Of a stretch of 64,000 nt of DNA, positions 1-12,419 are shown piece after piece. Origin of the DNA: Massilia sp. METH4 (lineage in GTDB: Bacteria > Pseudomonadota > Gammaproteobacteria > Burkholderiales > Burkholderiaceae_D). The notes below the pieces were generated by a model that saw only the letters and a program-made list of their open reading frames with translations, did not search any database and was not told the origin of the DNA. Each line of letters opens with the position of its first letter. The stretch's first letter is position 1. Where the stretch lies: positions 3,596,001 to 3,660,000 of the forward strand of contig NZ_CP146614.1 in NCBI RefSeq assembly GCF_037094685.1. Reading direction: 5' to 3'. The translations under genes and the position numbers were made by a program.

Positions 1-946
1 CGCCGCGCAGCACCCCATCGCCGAAATGGGCGGCCAGCGACATTCCGTGGGTGATGACGGAAATTGCTTCGGCCGTGCTCATGCTGGCACTGGGCGCCTT
101 GATCTTCACCTTGCCGTCGGCCGTGACGCCTTCGCGCAGCTCGCGGAACACGGTGACGATGCGGCGGATTTCCTCGAGTGCCGGCAGCTCGCCCGGCAGT
201 TCGAGCGCGCGGCCCATGCTGGCCACGCGCGTCTGCACGATGCGCACTTCCTCGTCCGCGGTGCGCGGCGGTGGCAGCACGACGGTGTTGAAGCGGCGCT
301 TCAGCGCGCTCGACAGCTCGTTGACGCCGCGGTCGCGGTCATTCGCCGTGGCGATGATGTTGAAGCCTTTCTGGGCCTGTACTTCGTCGTCGAGTTCTGC
401 GATCGGCAGCACTTTCTCGGAGAGGATCGTGATCAGGCTGTCCTGCACTTCGCCGGCGATGCGCGTGAGCTCTTCGACGCGTGCGATCTTCCCTTCGCGC
501 ATGGCGCGCATCACCGGGCTGGCCACGACCGCGTCGAGCGAGGGGCCTTTCGAGAGCAGTTGCGCGTAGTTCCAGCCGTAGCGCACCGCCTCTTCGCCGG
601 TGCCGGCGGTACCTTGCACCACGAGGGTCGAGTCGCCGCTGATGGCTGCCGCCAAGTGCTCGGACACCCAGGACTTGGCGGTGCCCGGCACACCCAGCAG
701 GAGCAGGGCCCGGTCGGTCGCCAGGGTCGCGACGGCGATCTCGATGACGCGGGGATTGCCGATGTACTTGGGGCTGATCTCGAAGCCGTTGTCCAGTTTT
801 CCGCCCAGCAGGTAGGTCGAAACCGCCCAGGGCGACATCTTCCAGCGCGGCGGGCGCTGGCGCTTGTCGCAGGCGATCAAGGCTTCCAGCTCGGTCGCGT
901 ACTGGGTTTCGGCGTGCTGGCGAAGAACGGTGCTGCTTGCGGTCAT
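1..946 (-). CDS. MoxR-family AAA+ ATPase (C-terminus outside window)
   Basis: A MoxR-type AAA+ ATPase, expected to act as an ATP-driven chaperone usually paired with a VWA-domain protein. The reverse strand is open from ATG at 946 to the window edge (about 315 residues). It has a MoxR-style Walker A, GVPGTAKS, at residues 85-92. The Walker B region reads IARVEEL (about 154-160), without the usual Asp. A sensor-1 segment ATAND lies near 200, followed by an LKRRFN segment typical of the arginine-finger region. The start overlaps the upstream DUF5691 stop as ATGA (943-946), so the two are translationally coupled. In other bacteria this trio is often followed by DUF5682 and VWA genes, which would lie left of the window. 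Confidence 0.85.
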   Translation of the reverse strand, partial: MTASSTVLRQHAETQYATELEALIACDKRQRPPRWKMSPWAVSTYLLGGKLDNGFEISPKYIGNPRVIEIAVATLATDRALLLLGVPGTAKSWVSEHLAAAISGDSTLVVQGTAGTGEEAVRYGWNYAQLLSKGPSLDAVVASPVMRAMREGKIARVEELTRIAGEVQDSLITILSEKVLPIAELDDEVQAQKGFNIIATANDRDRGVNELSSALKRRFNTVVLPPPRTADEEVRIVQTRVASMGRALELPGELPALEEIRRIVTVFRELREGVTADGKVKIKAPSASMSTAEAISVITHGMSLAAHFGDGVLRG

Positions 947-2538
947 GCGGGCTCCTGGAATGAAAGGATCATCTCGTGGCGGAAACGCACGAGGTGGAAA
1001 AATTGATCGACCGGGCCTTGCCAGCCGTGGGGATCGTCCGCCAGGCCCGGCCACGGGCGCGCGGCATCGAGGACCGCGAACGGGTCGAGAATCGCAGCCA
1101 GCGAGAGCAGGGCCGAACGGAAGGTCCATTGCTGGGTTGCCAGCGCAGGCAGGCCGGCGAGCAGGCGCCGCGTGATCGCGTGCGACAGCTCCGTGGGCCA
1201 TGGTGCCGGCGTGGTTGCCGCCAGCTGATGGAGCAACTCGACCAGCGGAGCATCGGCGGCTTGCCAGGGCGTGTGGCTGGCTTCCACGAGGTTGAGCAGC
1301 ATGGCGTGCATGGCGGGTGGCGGCAAGGCGGTGTACGCCCCCACAAAGGCAGAGGCATTCTGGTAGCGCACCGCGCCGCCCGTCTTGAGCCAGGTGCGCG
1401 CCCATGCGTCGAGCCAGGCGAGGAGGCCTGGGGTGGGGGCGTGCGCCAGGTGCAGCTGCAGGGCGTTCGTCCAGCCGAGCAGCAGCGCTTCCTGGTAGTC
1501 CGTGTCGGCACTCCGGGCAATGCACTCGTCCGGCGCAAGGTTCAGCGACGCCGACCAGTGCGAGGGATCGATCGCCGACAGCACGTCGACCAGCCAGCCC
1601 GCCTTCTCGCCCAGGCCCGGATGTTTCACCTCTCCGATACCGTCGCGTATCATCGCCGCATCGCGCTCCGCCGGCGGCGTGACGGCCAGGCGGGTACCTC
1701 GCAAGAAGCGCTTTTCGAGCTGCAGCAGGGGCGCCGCGCGTGCGATCATCCGTTGCCCCAGCTGCGATCCGGGCAGGCTCGCCAGCAAGCGCTGCGCAGC
1801 CTGGCGCACGGCTTTCCTGCGGTCGTCCAGCGCAGCTTCCAAAAAGGCTTCGTCTGCCCCCTGGAGGCCGATGCGTAGGCAAAGCAGCAGGGCGGCGCGG
1901 TTCTCCGGCGGCTCGGCGGACCAGGAAGATTGCAGGGCTGCGCGGGCGGCGGCCGGGTCCACGCGCCGCCAGGCTTCGAATGCCGCGACACGTTGTTCGA
2001 GCGTGCCTTCGTGCCATGCCTGCTGCAACTGGTCCGTTTCCCGCGGTCCCGTTGTCCATGCCCATGCGGGTTCGAGCGCCGCCAGCCATGCGCCGCGCTT
2101 GCCCAGCACGGATTGCACGCTTGCCCTGAGCGGGGGCGCACGTGTCGCCAGCTCCAAAACATTGGGCAGGAAGCGTTCGGGCAGCCGCGCCGGCTTGCGC
2201 GCCAGCAGATGGAGCCACTCGGCTTGCACGGATGGCGGTTGGCCGCCTTCGAGCAAGCGTTTCAGGAACGATTCCGCAGGCACGGGGCAGGCTGCCAATT
2301 GTTCCGGTGCGCTGGGCGCTTGCGCGGTGCCGGGTGGCGGCGGCGGCACGTGACCGGCGCGCGACCACAGGTCGGTCGCCCCGGCCGCCAGCCAGAGGCG
2401 GCGCTCCGGCGCAATGCCGGGCAGATCGATGGCGGGGCTGGCAATGGCGGCCAGTTCCGCTTCCAGCAGGTCGGCGGGCAGCGGGGCGCGGCCGGTACCG
2501 ACCAGCAGCAGCTTGTGTAGCGATACGGGGGCCGTCAT
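943..2538 (-). CDS. DUF5691 domain-containing protein
   Basis: A 531-residue protein beginning MTAPVSLHKLLLVGTGRAP, which resembles the DUF5691 family found between SWIM and MoxR genes. Its biochemical function is unknown. The sequence is Ala/Leu-rich with repeated helix-like pairs, suggesting an alpha-helical HEAT-like scaffold (inference). The open frame continues upstream past 2538, but that part is the antisense shadow of the SWIM gene. ATG at 2538 is preferred because it overlaps the upstream stop as ATGA (2535-2538). The gene also overlaps the downstream MoxR start by four bases. This tight coupling implies the three products are made together, probably for one complex. Confidence 0.75.
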   Translation of the reverse strand: MTAPVSLHKLLLVGTGRAPLPADLLEAELAAIASPAIDLPGIAPERRLWLAAGATDLWSRAGHVPPPPPGTAQAPSAPEQLAACPVPAESFLKRLLEGGQPPSVQAEWLHLLARKPARLPERFLPNVLELATRAPPLRASVQSVLGKRGAWLAALEPAWAWTTGPRETDQLQQAWHEGTLEQRVAAFEAWRRVDPAAARAALQSSWSAEPPENRAALLLCLRIGLQGADEAFLEAALDDRRKAVRQAAQRLLASLPGSQLGQRMIARAAPLLQLEKRFLRGTRLAVTPPAERDAAMIRDGIGEVKHPGLGEKAGWLVDVLSAIDPSHWSASLNLAPDECIARSADTDYQEALLLGWTNALQLHLAHAPTPGLLAWLDAWARTWLKTGGAVRYQNASAFVGAYTALPPPAMHAMLLNLVEASHTPWQAADAPLVELLHQLAATTPAPWPTELSHAITRRLLAGLPALATQQWTFRSALLSLAAILDPFAVLDAARPWPGLADDPHGWQGPVDQFFHLVRFRHEMILSFQEPA

Positions 2539-3872
2539 GCCAGGAAATCCGTTTCGATATTGAACAGCCGTCCGCCTTGCCAGACACTCAGGGGCAGGAG
2601 AGCGGTGCCATCCCACACGCCGAAGACGGTCAGGGGATGGCCCCCGCTGAGGGCAAGCAAGTGCAAGGCATGCTTGAACGAGGAGTGCAGCGCGAGTTGC
2701 CGTCCGTCTGCGCTGACCAATGCGGTTCGGCTTGCGCTGTCGGGCACCAAGCCGCCGAGCATCATGGGGTAACGGTCGATGAAGGGCTGGACAGCCAGCG
2801 CATTCGCATAATCGTCGAGCGCCGCGCCAAGGTCGGTGCATGCGGCGATGGAGCCGATCGGCCGCGCTGCCGACTGTTCCTTGATCAGCGCACGCAACGG
2901 CCAGGCACCAGGGTAGAAACACAGTGCGCCATCGAATTCGGTTCCGGCCGGGAGCGCGACATCGAAGCCTTGGCCGCCGACCGAATAGTGCAGCAGCATC
3001 GCCCAGCGTCCACTGTTGGCGCCGCGCAGCCAGGTGGTGCGGGAGCGCATGCGCCCTTCGTCCGCCGTATATTGCGCAATTACCTGCCAGCGATCCGCGA
3101 CCGGGGGCGCGGCGAGCACGCTTTCGCGAGGGACAGACCAACCGACCAGGGTGCGCACGTCCGCTTGCAGCGGGACGGGCAGCGTGTCCAGGCGATCATG
3201 CGCCTCGCACAGCATATACAGGGAAGTGAGCTCGGCGCCCAGCTGGCGCTCCCAGTCGGGATTGCCCGCCTGGAAGCACAAGCCCGACAGGCGGCGCAGC
3301 TGGCTGCCGATGGCGCCTGCCTGTACATCGACCATGCGCGCGGCCATGCCTTCCCAGAAGGCGGGGCCGCGCTCACGCACAGTGACAATGCCGTCGCGGG
3401 CCAGGTCCTCGAGCCAGGTCCGCAGGTCGGCCAGGCCCCTGGCGATATTCTGCTCGCGTTTGTCCTCGCGCTTGCGGGCCTGGGCCGCGGCCGCGGCGGC
3501 CGCTTCGGGCGAGCGTTCGCCAGCCGGCTCTTCTTTCTTCTCGCGGCGTGCCTTGCGGCCATCGAGCCAGTCCGCCACCCATTGGGGCGCCTCGCTTTCC
3601 CTGAACAGCGATGGTTGCGCCGCGCGCAGCAGGTACAGCCCCAACCCGTGCTTGCATGGGAATTTGCGGCTGGGGCAGGAGCATTTGAAGGCGGGTTCGC
3701 CCAGATCGATCTGGGTACGGTAGGGAAGCTTGCCGCTGCCCTGGCACTCGCCCCACAAGGCACTACCGTTCAGGCCAAGCCCGCCCCATTTGGCGGGCAA
3801 AGCCAATTGCGACCCTGCTTTTGCGGAAGCGGCGTCGGGAGCAAGCGCAAGGATCTGTTCGGCAGTGAGCAT
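2535..3872 (-). CDS. SWIM zinc-finger family protein
   Basis: A 445-residue protein with a SWIM zinc-binding motif CxCx6CxH (C64, C66, C73, H75). The motif lies near the N-terminus, followed by a charged Arg/Lys/Glu segment at about 115-150. SWIM fingers bind nucleic acid or protein, and the precise partner here is unknown. It is the first gene of a three-gene operon (SWIM, DUF5691, MoxR) with ATGA overlaps at both junctions. ATG at 3872 is the first in-frame start and places the first residues (MLTAEQILALAPD) where a short helix precedes the domain. The gene is divergent from the rRNA operon. Confidence 0.82.
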   Translation of the reverse strand: MLTAEQILALAPDAASAKAGSQLALPAKWGGLGLNGSALWGECQGSGKLPYRTQIDLGEPAFKCSCPSRKFPCKHGLGLYLLRAAQPSLFRESEAPQWVADWLDGRKARREKKEEPAGERSPEAAAAAAAQARKREDKREQNIARGLADLRTWLEDLARDGIVTVRERGPAFWEGMAARMVDVQAGAIGSQLRRLSGLCFQAGNPDWERQLGAELTSLYMLCEAHDRLDTLPVPLQADVRTLVGWSVPRESVLAAPPVADRWQVIAQYTADEGRMRSRTTWLRGANSGRWAMLLHYSVGGQGFDVALPAGTEFDGALCFYPGAWPLRALIKEQSAARPIGSIAACTDLGAALDDYANALAVQPFIDRYPMMLGGLVPDSASRTALVSADGRQLALHSSFKHALHLLALSGGHPLTVFGVWDGTALLPLSVWQGGRLFNIETDFLA

Positions 3873-3993
3873 GAAGGGCCGGATGAGTAAGTTGTGCTAG
3901 AGAATCTTGCTGAGAGAATACCCGTATTTTCATTGCTGGAAAACTACTGGCAAAAGTTCAAGCGGGTACCGCGTCAGGCAAGCGCCGAAAGAC

Positions 3994-4022
3994 TTGCGGA
4001 ACCGGTGCCGCTTTGCTATAGT
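3994..4022 (+). promoter_or_regulatory. rrn promoter P1 (sigma-70)
   Basis: -35 TTGCGG at 3994-3999 and -10 TATAGT at 4017-4022 are separated by exactly 17 bases. A GC-rich discriminator (TCGGTCCCTCG) follows, as expected for a stringently controlled rRNA promoter. Confidence 0.75.
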
Positions 4023-4108
4023 TCGGTCCCTCGCGAAAACAACAACGAAATCAAGTAGTTGAAGATGCAACGAGGAGCCGCTGAAAACGCGGTGTGGTGA
4101 AAAAGAAG

Positions 4109-4137
4109 TTGACGATGCAAACGAAACACTGCATAAT
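4109..4137 (+). promoter_or_regulatory. rrn promoter P2 (sigma-70)
   Basis: -35 TTGACG at 4109-4114 and -10 CATAAT at 4132-4137 are separated by 17 bases. This forms a tandem second promoter about 115 bp downstream of P1, the usual P1/P2 arrangement of rRNA operons. Confidence 0.75.
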
Positions 4138-4213
4138 CTCGCTTCTCTGCTGCTGACAAACACAACGATTTGTCGACGAACCCAAGGGGTTCGACAGCAA
4201 GCCTTCAAGGGCA

Positions 4214-4227
4214 GAATTCTTTAACAA
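4214..4227 (+). promoter_or_regulatory. boxA antitermination element, leader
   Basis: TTCTTTAACA matches the core of the rRNA boxA sequence bound by NusB/NusE. A near-identical copy lies in the spacer before 23S (6259-6272), as in other rRNA operons. Confidence 0.7.
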
Positions 4228-4230
4228 TCA

Positions 4231-4257
4231 ACAGTCGATAAGTGTGGGCGTTTGATG
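4231..4257 (+). other. 16S processing stem, 5' arm
   Basis: These 27 bases are complementary to 5956-5982 downstream of 16S, with one G-U pair at 4247. Such a stem bracketing 16S rRNA is the RNase III substrate in precursor rRNA. Confidence 0.75.
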
Positions 4258-4396
4258 ATGTGCCCGGGACTTCGGTCCCGAAGCTCAAAATATATAGCAT
4301 CAAACGTTCACGCAAAATAAACGTAATCATCTTCGGATGATTCGTCAGTATTTTGAGTGAATGACCCTCGGCAGCAATGCCGAGACAACAGAGATT

Positions 4397-5930
<1,534 letters not shown>

Positions 5931-5955
5931 GAGTGGCACTGACCGCAAGGTCGTG

Positions 5956-5982
5956 CATCAAACGCTCACACTTATCGACTGT
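5956..5982 (+). other. 16S processing stem, 3' arm
   Basis: Complement of 4231-4257 with one wobble pair. Together they form the 27-bp stem around pre-16S rRNA. Confidence 0.75.
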
Positions 5983-6019
5983 CGAATGAAGAAGAAACAG
6001 TAGCACCGCAAGATCATGC

Positions 6020-6096
6020 GGGTCTGTAGCTCAGCTGGTTAGAGCACCGTGTTGATAACGCGGGGGTCGTTGGTTCGAGCCCAACCAGACCCACCA
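6020..6096 (+). tRNA. tRNA-Ile (anticodon GAT)
   Basis: A 77-nt cloverleaf. Acceptor GGGTCTG pairs with CAGACCC, the D-arm is GCTCAGCTGGTTAGAGC, the anticodon GAT is at 6054-6056, the T-loop is TTCGAGC, and CCA is encoded at 6094-6096. It sits in the 16S-23S spacer, the usual place for the tRNA-Ile/tRNA-Ala pair. Confidence 0.97.
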
Positions 6097-6117
6097 CGTA
6101 TTGCACAGAAATCCTCT

Positions 6118-6193
6118 GGGGGATTAGCTCAGCTGGGAGAGCACCTGCTTTGCAAGCAGGGGGTCGTCGGTTCGATCCCGTCATCCTCCACCA
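6118..6193 (+). tRNA. tRNA-Ala (anticodon TGC)
   Basis: A 76-nt cloverleaf. Acceptor GGGGGAT pairs with ATCCTCC, the anticodon loop is TTTGCAA with anticodon TGC, the T-loop is TTCGATC, and CCA is encoded at 6191-6193. It is the second spacer tRNA, 21 nt after tRNA-Ile. Confidence 0.97.
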
Positions 6194-6258
6194 AAAGCTT
6201 AAACGTAAGCGTGACGAGTTCACATTTATGTTTAGTCTTTTAGAGACTTAAGCTGTTT

Positions 6259-6272
6259 CGTTCTTTAACAAT
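6259..6272 (+). promoter_or_regulatory. boxA antitermination element, 16S-23S spacer
   Basis: TTCTTTAACAAT at 6261-6272 repeats the leader boxA core. It lies between tRNA-Ala and 23S, where NusB/NusE reload onto the transcript. Confidence 0.65.
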
Positions 6273-6403
6273 CTGGATGAAGTAAAGTTTTATTAAGCGT
6301 GGATCGAAAGATTCACACTTAGGGTAGTGTTCGAAAGAACGCATACAAAACTCATCAAACACAGTAGTAAATGCATTTGAAGCTATAGCCGTCAAGGTTA
6401 TAG

Positions 6404-9280
<2,877 letters not shown>

Positions 9281-9390
9281 ATAACCTTGACGGTTATATC
9301 TGCATTTACTCTTGATGAGTACCCTAACTTTACTGAATCCAGATTGAGGTTCGTTGCTGCTCCACTGAGAGCAACGCGCCGTACAAGTCA

Positions 9391-9506
9391 TGCCTGATGA
9401 CCATAGCAAGTCGGTCCCACCCCTTCCCATCCCGAACAGGACCGTGAAACGACTTTGCGCCGATGATAGTGCTGCAACCAGTGTGAAAGTAGGTTATCGT
9501 CAGGCT
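9391..9506 (+). rRNA. rrf: 5S ribosomal RNA
   Basis: About 116 nt. The 5' end TGCCTGATGACCATAGCAAG and the 3' end TCAGGCT pair to form helix I, and the conserved CCCATCCCGAAC loop is present. It is the last gene of the operon, 110 nt after 23S, and is followed directly by a terminator. Confidence 0.95.
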
Positions 9507-9517
9507 GTTATACCGAG

Positions 9518-9550
9518 AAAGCCCGTAGCGTGATCGCTGCGGGCTTTTTC
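9518..9550 (+). terminator. rrn terminator 1
   Basis: GCCCGTAGCG and CGCTGCGGGC form a stem with a TGAT loop, followed by a run of five T. This is a rho-independent terminator just after 5S. Confidence 0.85.
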
Positions 9551-9639
9551 CATTTTCTGCTTCCGTCTCATCCGTGCCCACCCTCCGCTTCGAGCTGTCG
9601 AATGCGCCGATCGTTCGGCCGGGCACTGCCCGACCTCAC

Positions 9640-9688
9640 TGCTGCAACCAGTGTGAAAGTAGGTTATCGTCAGGCTGTTATTCCGAGA
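9640..9688 (+). pseudogene. truncated 5S rRNA remnant
   Basis: From 9640 the sequence repeats the last ~37 nt of the 5S gene (GCTGCAACCAGTGTGAAAGT onward through TCAGGCT) and continues through the terminator. It is offset by exactly 170 bp from the first copy until one inserted A at about 9691. The 5' two thirds of 5S are missing, so no functional 5S can be made. It is probably what remains of a second 5S gene after a deletion, or a partial tandem duplication. Confidence 0.75.
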
Positions 9689-9721
9689 AAAGCCCGTAGC
9701 GTGATCGCTGCGGGCTTTTTT
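9689..9721 (+). terminator. rrn terminator 2 (duplicate)
   Basis: Same GCCCGTAGCG / CGCTGCGGGC stem as terminator 1, followed by six T. It was copied together with the 5S tail and gives the operon two successive terminators. Confidence 0.8.
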
Positions 9722-10167
9722 CATTTGCGGGTCACAAAAGGGAACTTCACCCCAAGTGCAAACCCCGCGGTCAGGGAGGAGCATGGGTTTGCGAGCCCAA
9801 TCCGCTACGCCGGCAGGGAGCGGTGCTCCTTGAAACACCCGTCCCGACGCGCGCCATTGTAAAAAGCCGCCTAAGAGCGCCTAACAAAACCCGCAGGGCA
9901 AGGCGCGGCGTCGAAGGCAGTACACCTGTACGGCGAGACGCTGCAACGCAGCCATGGGGGTTTTGTTAGGCGCTCTAAGTCAATCATCCGCACATTGAGC
10001 AATGCACGGCATGCCCCATGCCGCCCAGCGATATGCTCGCTGAACTCGAATAAACGCCCGGACCCTTGAGAGGTTCCACGGCTTGCATATCAATAGTTAC
10101 CTGGGTGCAATTAAAGTGTGGTAAAATTAGAAATTAATTATTTCAAGTTTCAATCCACGGGCGTGTC
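9722..10167. other. intergenic region before the A2M operon
   Basis: About 446 bp without a supported gene. It contains the inverted-repeat element at 9871-9979. The AT-rich stretch at 10100-10150 probably carries the promoter of the downstream operon: TAAAAT near 10123 is a possible -10, but the -35 is not convincing. Confidence 0.5.
9871..9979. repeat. 109-bp element with 22-bp inverted ends
   Basis: The left arm, from CTAAGAGCGCCTAACAAAAC at 9871, is matched in reverse complement by the right arm ending GTTAGGCGCTCTAAG at 9979 (21 of 22 bases agree). The interior has a smaller palindrome, GTACACCTGTAC. It has no coding capacity. Size and ends fit a MITE or REP-like mobile repeat. I recall similar elements scattered in related Oxalobacteraceae genomes but cannot confirm copy number here. 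Confidence 0.6.
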
Positions 10168-11757
10168 ATGCAAAAGAAAACGCTGATCAAAGCTGCCGCT
10201 GGCGTGGCGGTCGTGGCTGCTGCGCTGGTGGCCTACCGCTCGTTCGGCTGGGCGCACTGGTCGGGGCCGGCCAATAGCCTGGGGCTCGACCTGTCGAAGC
10301 CCGACGCGTTGATCGTCACGAAAAGCCTTTCCGCGCTGCCGCGGGACATGTTGAAGATTCCGCTGGCCCGCGATGTGCTGCGCGAGGACTTCGTATTTTA
10401 TTACGAGCAGAACGAAGACCGGCTTGGCCTGAAGGGCAGCTTGCGCCGCATCGCTTACGAGCACGAGCTGGGCTGGGGGGATCAATTGCTGCGCGTGGTG
10501 CTCGACCAGCCGGCGGACGTGGCCCTGTGGCGAGACGCGGATGGTTCCCTCAAACACTTCGCCATTGCTGTCTCGCGCAACCAGCTCACCCGCCTGGTCG
10601 AGGAAGCCGGCAAGGTCGCGTTGAAGGACAGCCAGATGCGCATCGCTGGCGAACTGTCGGTCGATGGCGACGAGGTCAAGGTGTTCGCGCTGGACTATGC
10701 ATACGACCGCACGCTGCTGCTGGCTGCACACCGCGACCGCCTCGTGATCCTGTCCCATCCAGGGATGCTCTACGGCGGCGAGGATGGCGCGAAAGCCGAT
10801 GACACGGCCGAAAAGGCCGTGGTCGATCTGCTATCGAAGGATGGGGCGCGACAGCGCGTCTTCCACGACCAGTTCCGCCTCGGGCGCGGCGTTGTCGATG
10901 GCCACAGCATCGCCGTGAAGGCCGATTACCTGTCGTTCGGTTACCAGCCATTCTTCGGTGCCATCGACGCATTGCGCTTCGACTTCAGCAAGGGCAAATG
11001 GGCCTCGCATGCGCTGCTGGACGCGGGCAAGCTGAATAAGGGCGGCTACGACGCCGCCGCGCTGTGGCCAGTGCTGCCGCACAATCCCAGCGCCTGCTTC
11101 ATCGTGCCCGCCGACTGGGCGGCAATGCAGCCGGTGCTCAAGAAGATCGACAGCGAGGCGCCGCTGCTGCCGCTGGCTGAACAGATGAGTGGCCCAGCCG
11201 CGGCATGCTGGTATGGCGGTTCGCGCCTGCACACGCCGGTCTTCGTCGCCACGCGCGCGCCGGCGGCCGCGAATGCGGAGGCCCTGCTGGCGGACCTGTT
11301 CAAGGCGACTGTCGGCGGCAAGGGCGACGCTGCCGCGGGCAAGGCCGACGGCGGTGTCATGCGCTGGCAACGGACCGTGGCGACACGCCAGGGCAAAGCA
11401 CAGCCGACCCTGGCCATGGCCGGCAACCTCGTCGTGTTCTCCGCGGACGGGCGGCTCGTCGACCGCGTGCTGGCGGTGCGGAGCAAGCAGGCACCCGCCG
11501 TGGCCGACAAGCTGGCCGATGCGACGCGCACCATCGGTGTCATCGCGCCGGCATCGCTGGCGCAACTGATCGAGACCGAGGCATTCGGCAGCCTGCCGCA
11601 AAGCCAGGAACCGATCCTGCGCGCGGCGGCGGACGAGCACCTGGTGCCGCGCCTGGAAGCCCTCAAGAAATATCCGCCTTACCGGATGGTGCTCAAGCAG
11701 TTGCCATCCTCCGGTATCGCCTGGGAGCCGCTGGAATGGCAGGAAGTCAAACGGTAG
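10168..11757 (+). CDS. DUF2138 protein of the A2M operon (YfaA-like)
   Basis: A 529-residue protein with an N-terminal hydrophobic anchor at about residues 9-22 ([15 protein letters not shown]), so it is predicted to be periplasmic and tethered to the inner membrane. The sequence and position resemble the DUF2138 family (E. coli YfaA; MagF-type protein of the Pseudomonas mag operon). The molecular role is unknown. Members are found only beside bacterial alpha-2-macroglobulins, so a scaffolding or regulatory role in that complex is inferred. It is the first gene of six on the plus strand and overlaps the next by 22 bases. Confidence 0.8.
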   Translation: MQKKTLIKAAAGVAVVAAALVAYRSFGWAHWSGPANSLGLDLSKPDALIVTKSLSALPRDMLKIPLARDVLREDFVFYYEQNEDRLGLKGSLRRIAYEHELGWGDQLLRVVLDQPADVALWRDADGSLKHFAIAVSRNQLTRLVEEAGKVALKDSQMRIAGELSVDGDEVKVFALDYAYDRTLLLAAHRDRLVILSHPGMLYGGEDGAKADDTAEKAVVDLLSKDGARQRVFHDQFRLGRGVVDGHSIAVKADYLSFGYQPFFGAIDALRFDFSKGKWASHALLDAGKLNKGGYDAAALWPVLPHNPSACFIVPADWAAMQPVLKKIDSEAPLLPLAEQMSGPAAACWYGGSRLHTPVFVATRAPAAANAEALLADLFKATVGGKGDAAAGKADGGVMRWQRTVATRQGKAQPTLAMAGNLVVFSADGRLVDRVLAVRSKQAPAVADKLADATRTIGVIAPASLAQLIETEAFGSLPQSQEPILRAAADEHLVPRLEALKKYPPYRMVLKQLPSSGIAWEPLEWQEVKR

Positions 11758-12419
11758 GTGCCCGCCGCCGCTGCCTGCGCATGCTGGCTGCGCCAGTCCT
11801 CGCCACCGCGGCGGCGCCCGCGTTCGCCTTGAAAGGCCCGCGGGACGCGCAAGTGCGGCTCACGCAGGCGCAATCCCGGGCGTTCCAGGCATGGATGCTG
11901 CGCATCATCACCGCCCAACTCGAACGCGGGCCTTCGCCCCGCTGGCAGCACCGCGATTGCGCAGGCCTCGTGCGCTTTGCCGTCAACGAGGCCCTTGCCG
12001 TGCACGACGCGAAGTGGCTGCGCGCGAACGGCATCGGTACGGACCGGCGCCTGCCGCCGGAGCTCGGCCTCACGCCGGAGCAGGCAGCGCTGCGCAATCG
12101 CTGGGTGCAATCGGACGGCAAGGTGGGGCACTTCGTGACGGCCCTCGCGCTGGTACAGAACAACAGCAGGTTCGTTTCCCGCGAACTCGGCATGGCACTG
12201 CCCGGCGACCTGCTGTTCTTTGACCAGGGTGACGAGCAGCACCTGATGGTGTGGATGGGGGCGCGCATCGCATACCACACGGGCACGGTCACGCCCAAGG
12301 ATAACGGTCTGCGGACCGTCGATGTTCAACAACTAACGATGTGGAAGGACACGCGGTGGCAACCGACGGTCGACAATCCCAACTTTGCCGGCGTGTTCCG
12401 GCTTTCCTTCTTGTCCTGA
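11736..12419 (+). CDS. DUF1175 protein (YfaT-like), candidate papain/NlpC-like fold
   Basis: A 227-residue exported protein with a basic N-terminus ([10 protein letters not shown]) and a hydrophobic signal ending near AAPAFA. It resembles DUF1175 (E. coli YfaT). ATG at 11736 is chosen because GGGAG lies eight bases upstream; the start falls inside the preceding gene. A Cys in RDCAGLVRF (C75) and a His in QHLMVWMG (H169), the latter after GDLLFF, mimic the Cys/His dyad arrangement of NlpC/P60 amidases. That would make it a cell-wall or peptide hydrolase, but this is inference from motif spacing only. Confidence 0.75.
   Translation: MAGSQTVGARRRCLRMLAAPVLATAAAPAFALKGPRDAQVRLTQAQSRAFQAWMLRIITAQLERGPSPRWQHRDCAGLVRFAVNEALAVHDAKWLRANGIGTDRRLPPELGLTPEQAALRNRWVQSDGKVGHFVTALALVQNNSRFVSRELGMALPGDLLFFDQGDEQHLMVWMGARIAYHTGTVTPKDNGLRTVDVQQLTMWKDTRWQPTVDNPNFAGVFRLSFLS

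Larger units (their letters stand above)
3873..4396 (+). promoter_or_regulatory. rRNA operon upstream and leader region
   Basis: This 524-bp gene-free stretch separates the SWIM gene from the 16S gene. It holds two sigma-70 promoters, a boxA element, a small GC-rich hairpin at about 4262-4281 and the 5' half of the 16S processing stem. No protein gene is supported here. The promoter of the divergent SWIM operon must also lie in its left part, but I see no convincing match. Confidence 0.8.

Noticed and set aside
2142..3890. Long plus-strand frame opposite the DUF5691 and SWIM genes
   Set aside because: Low-complexity Arg/Ala/Gly translation with no family resemblance. The minus-strand genes carry conserved motifs and coupled starts.
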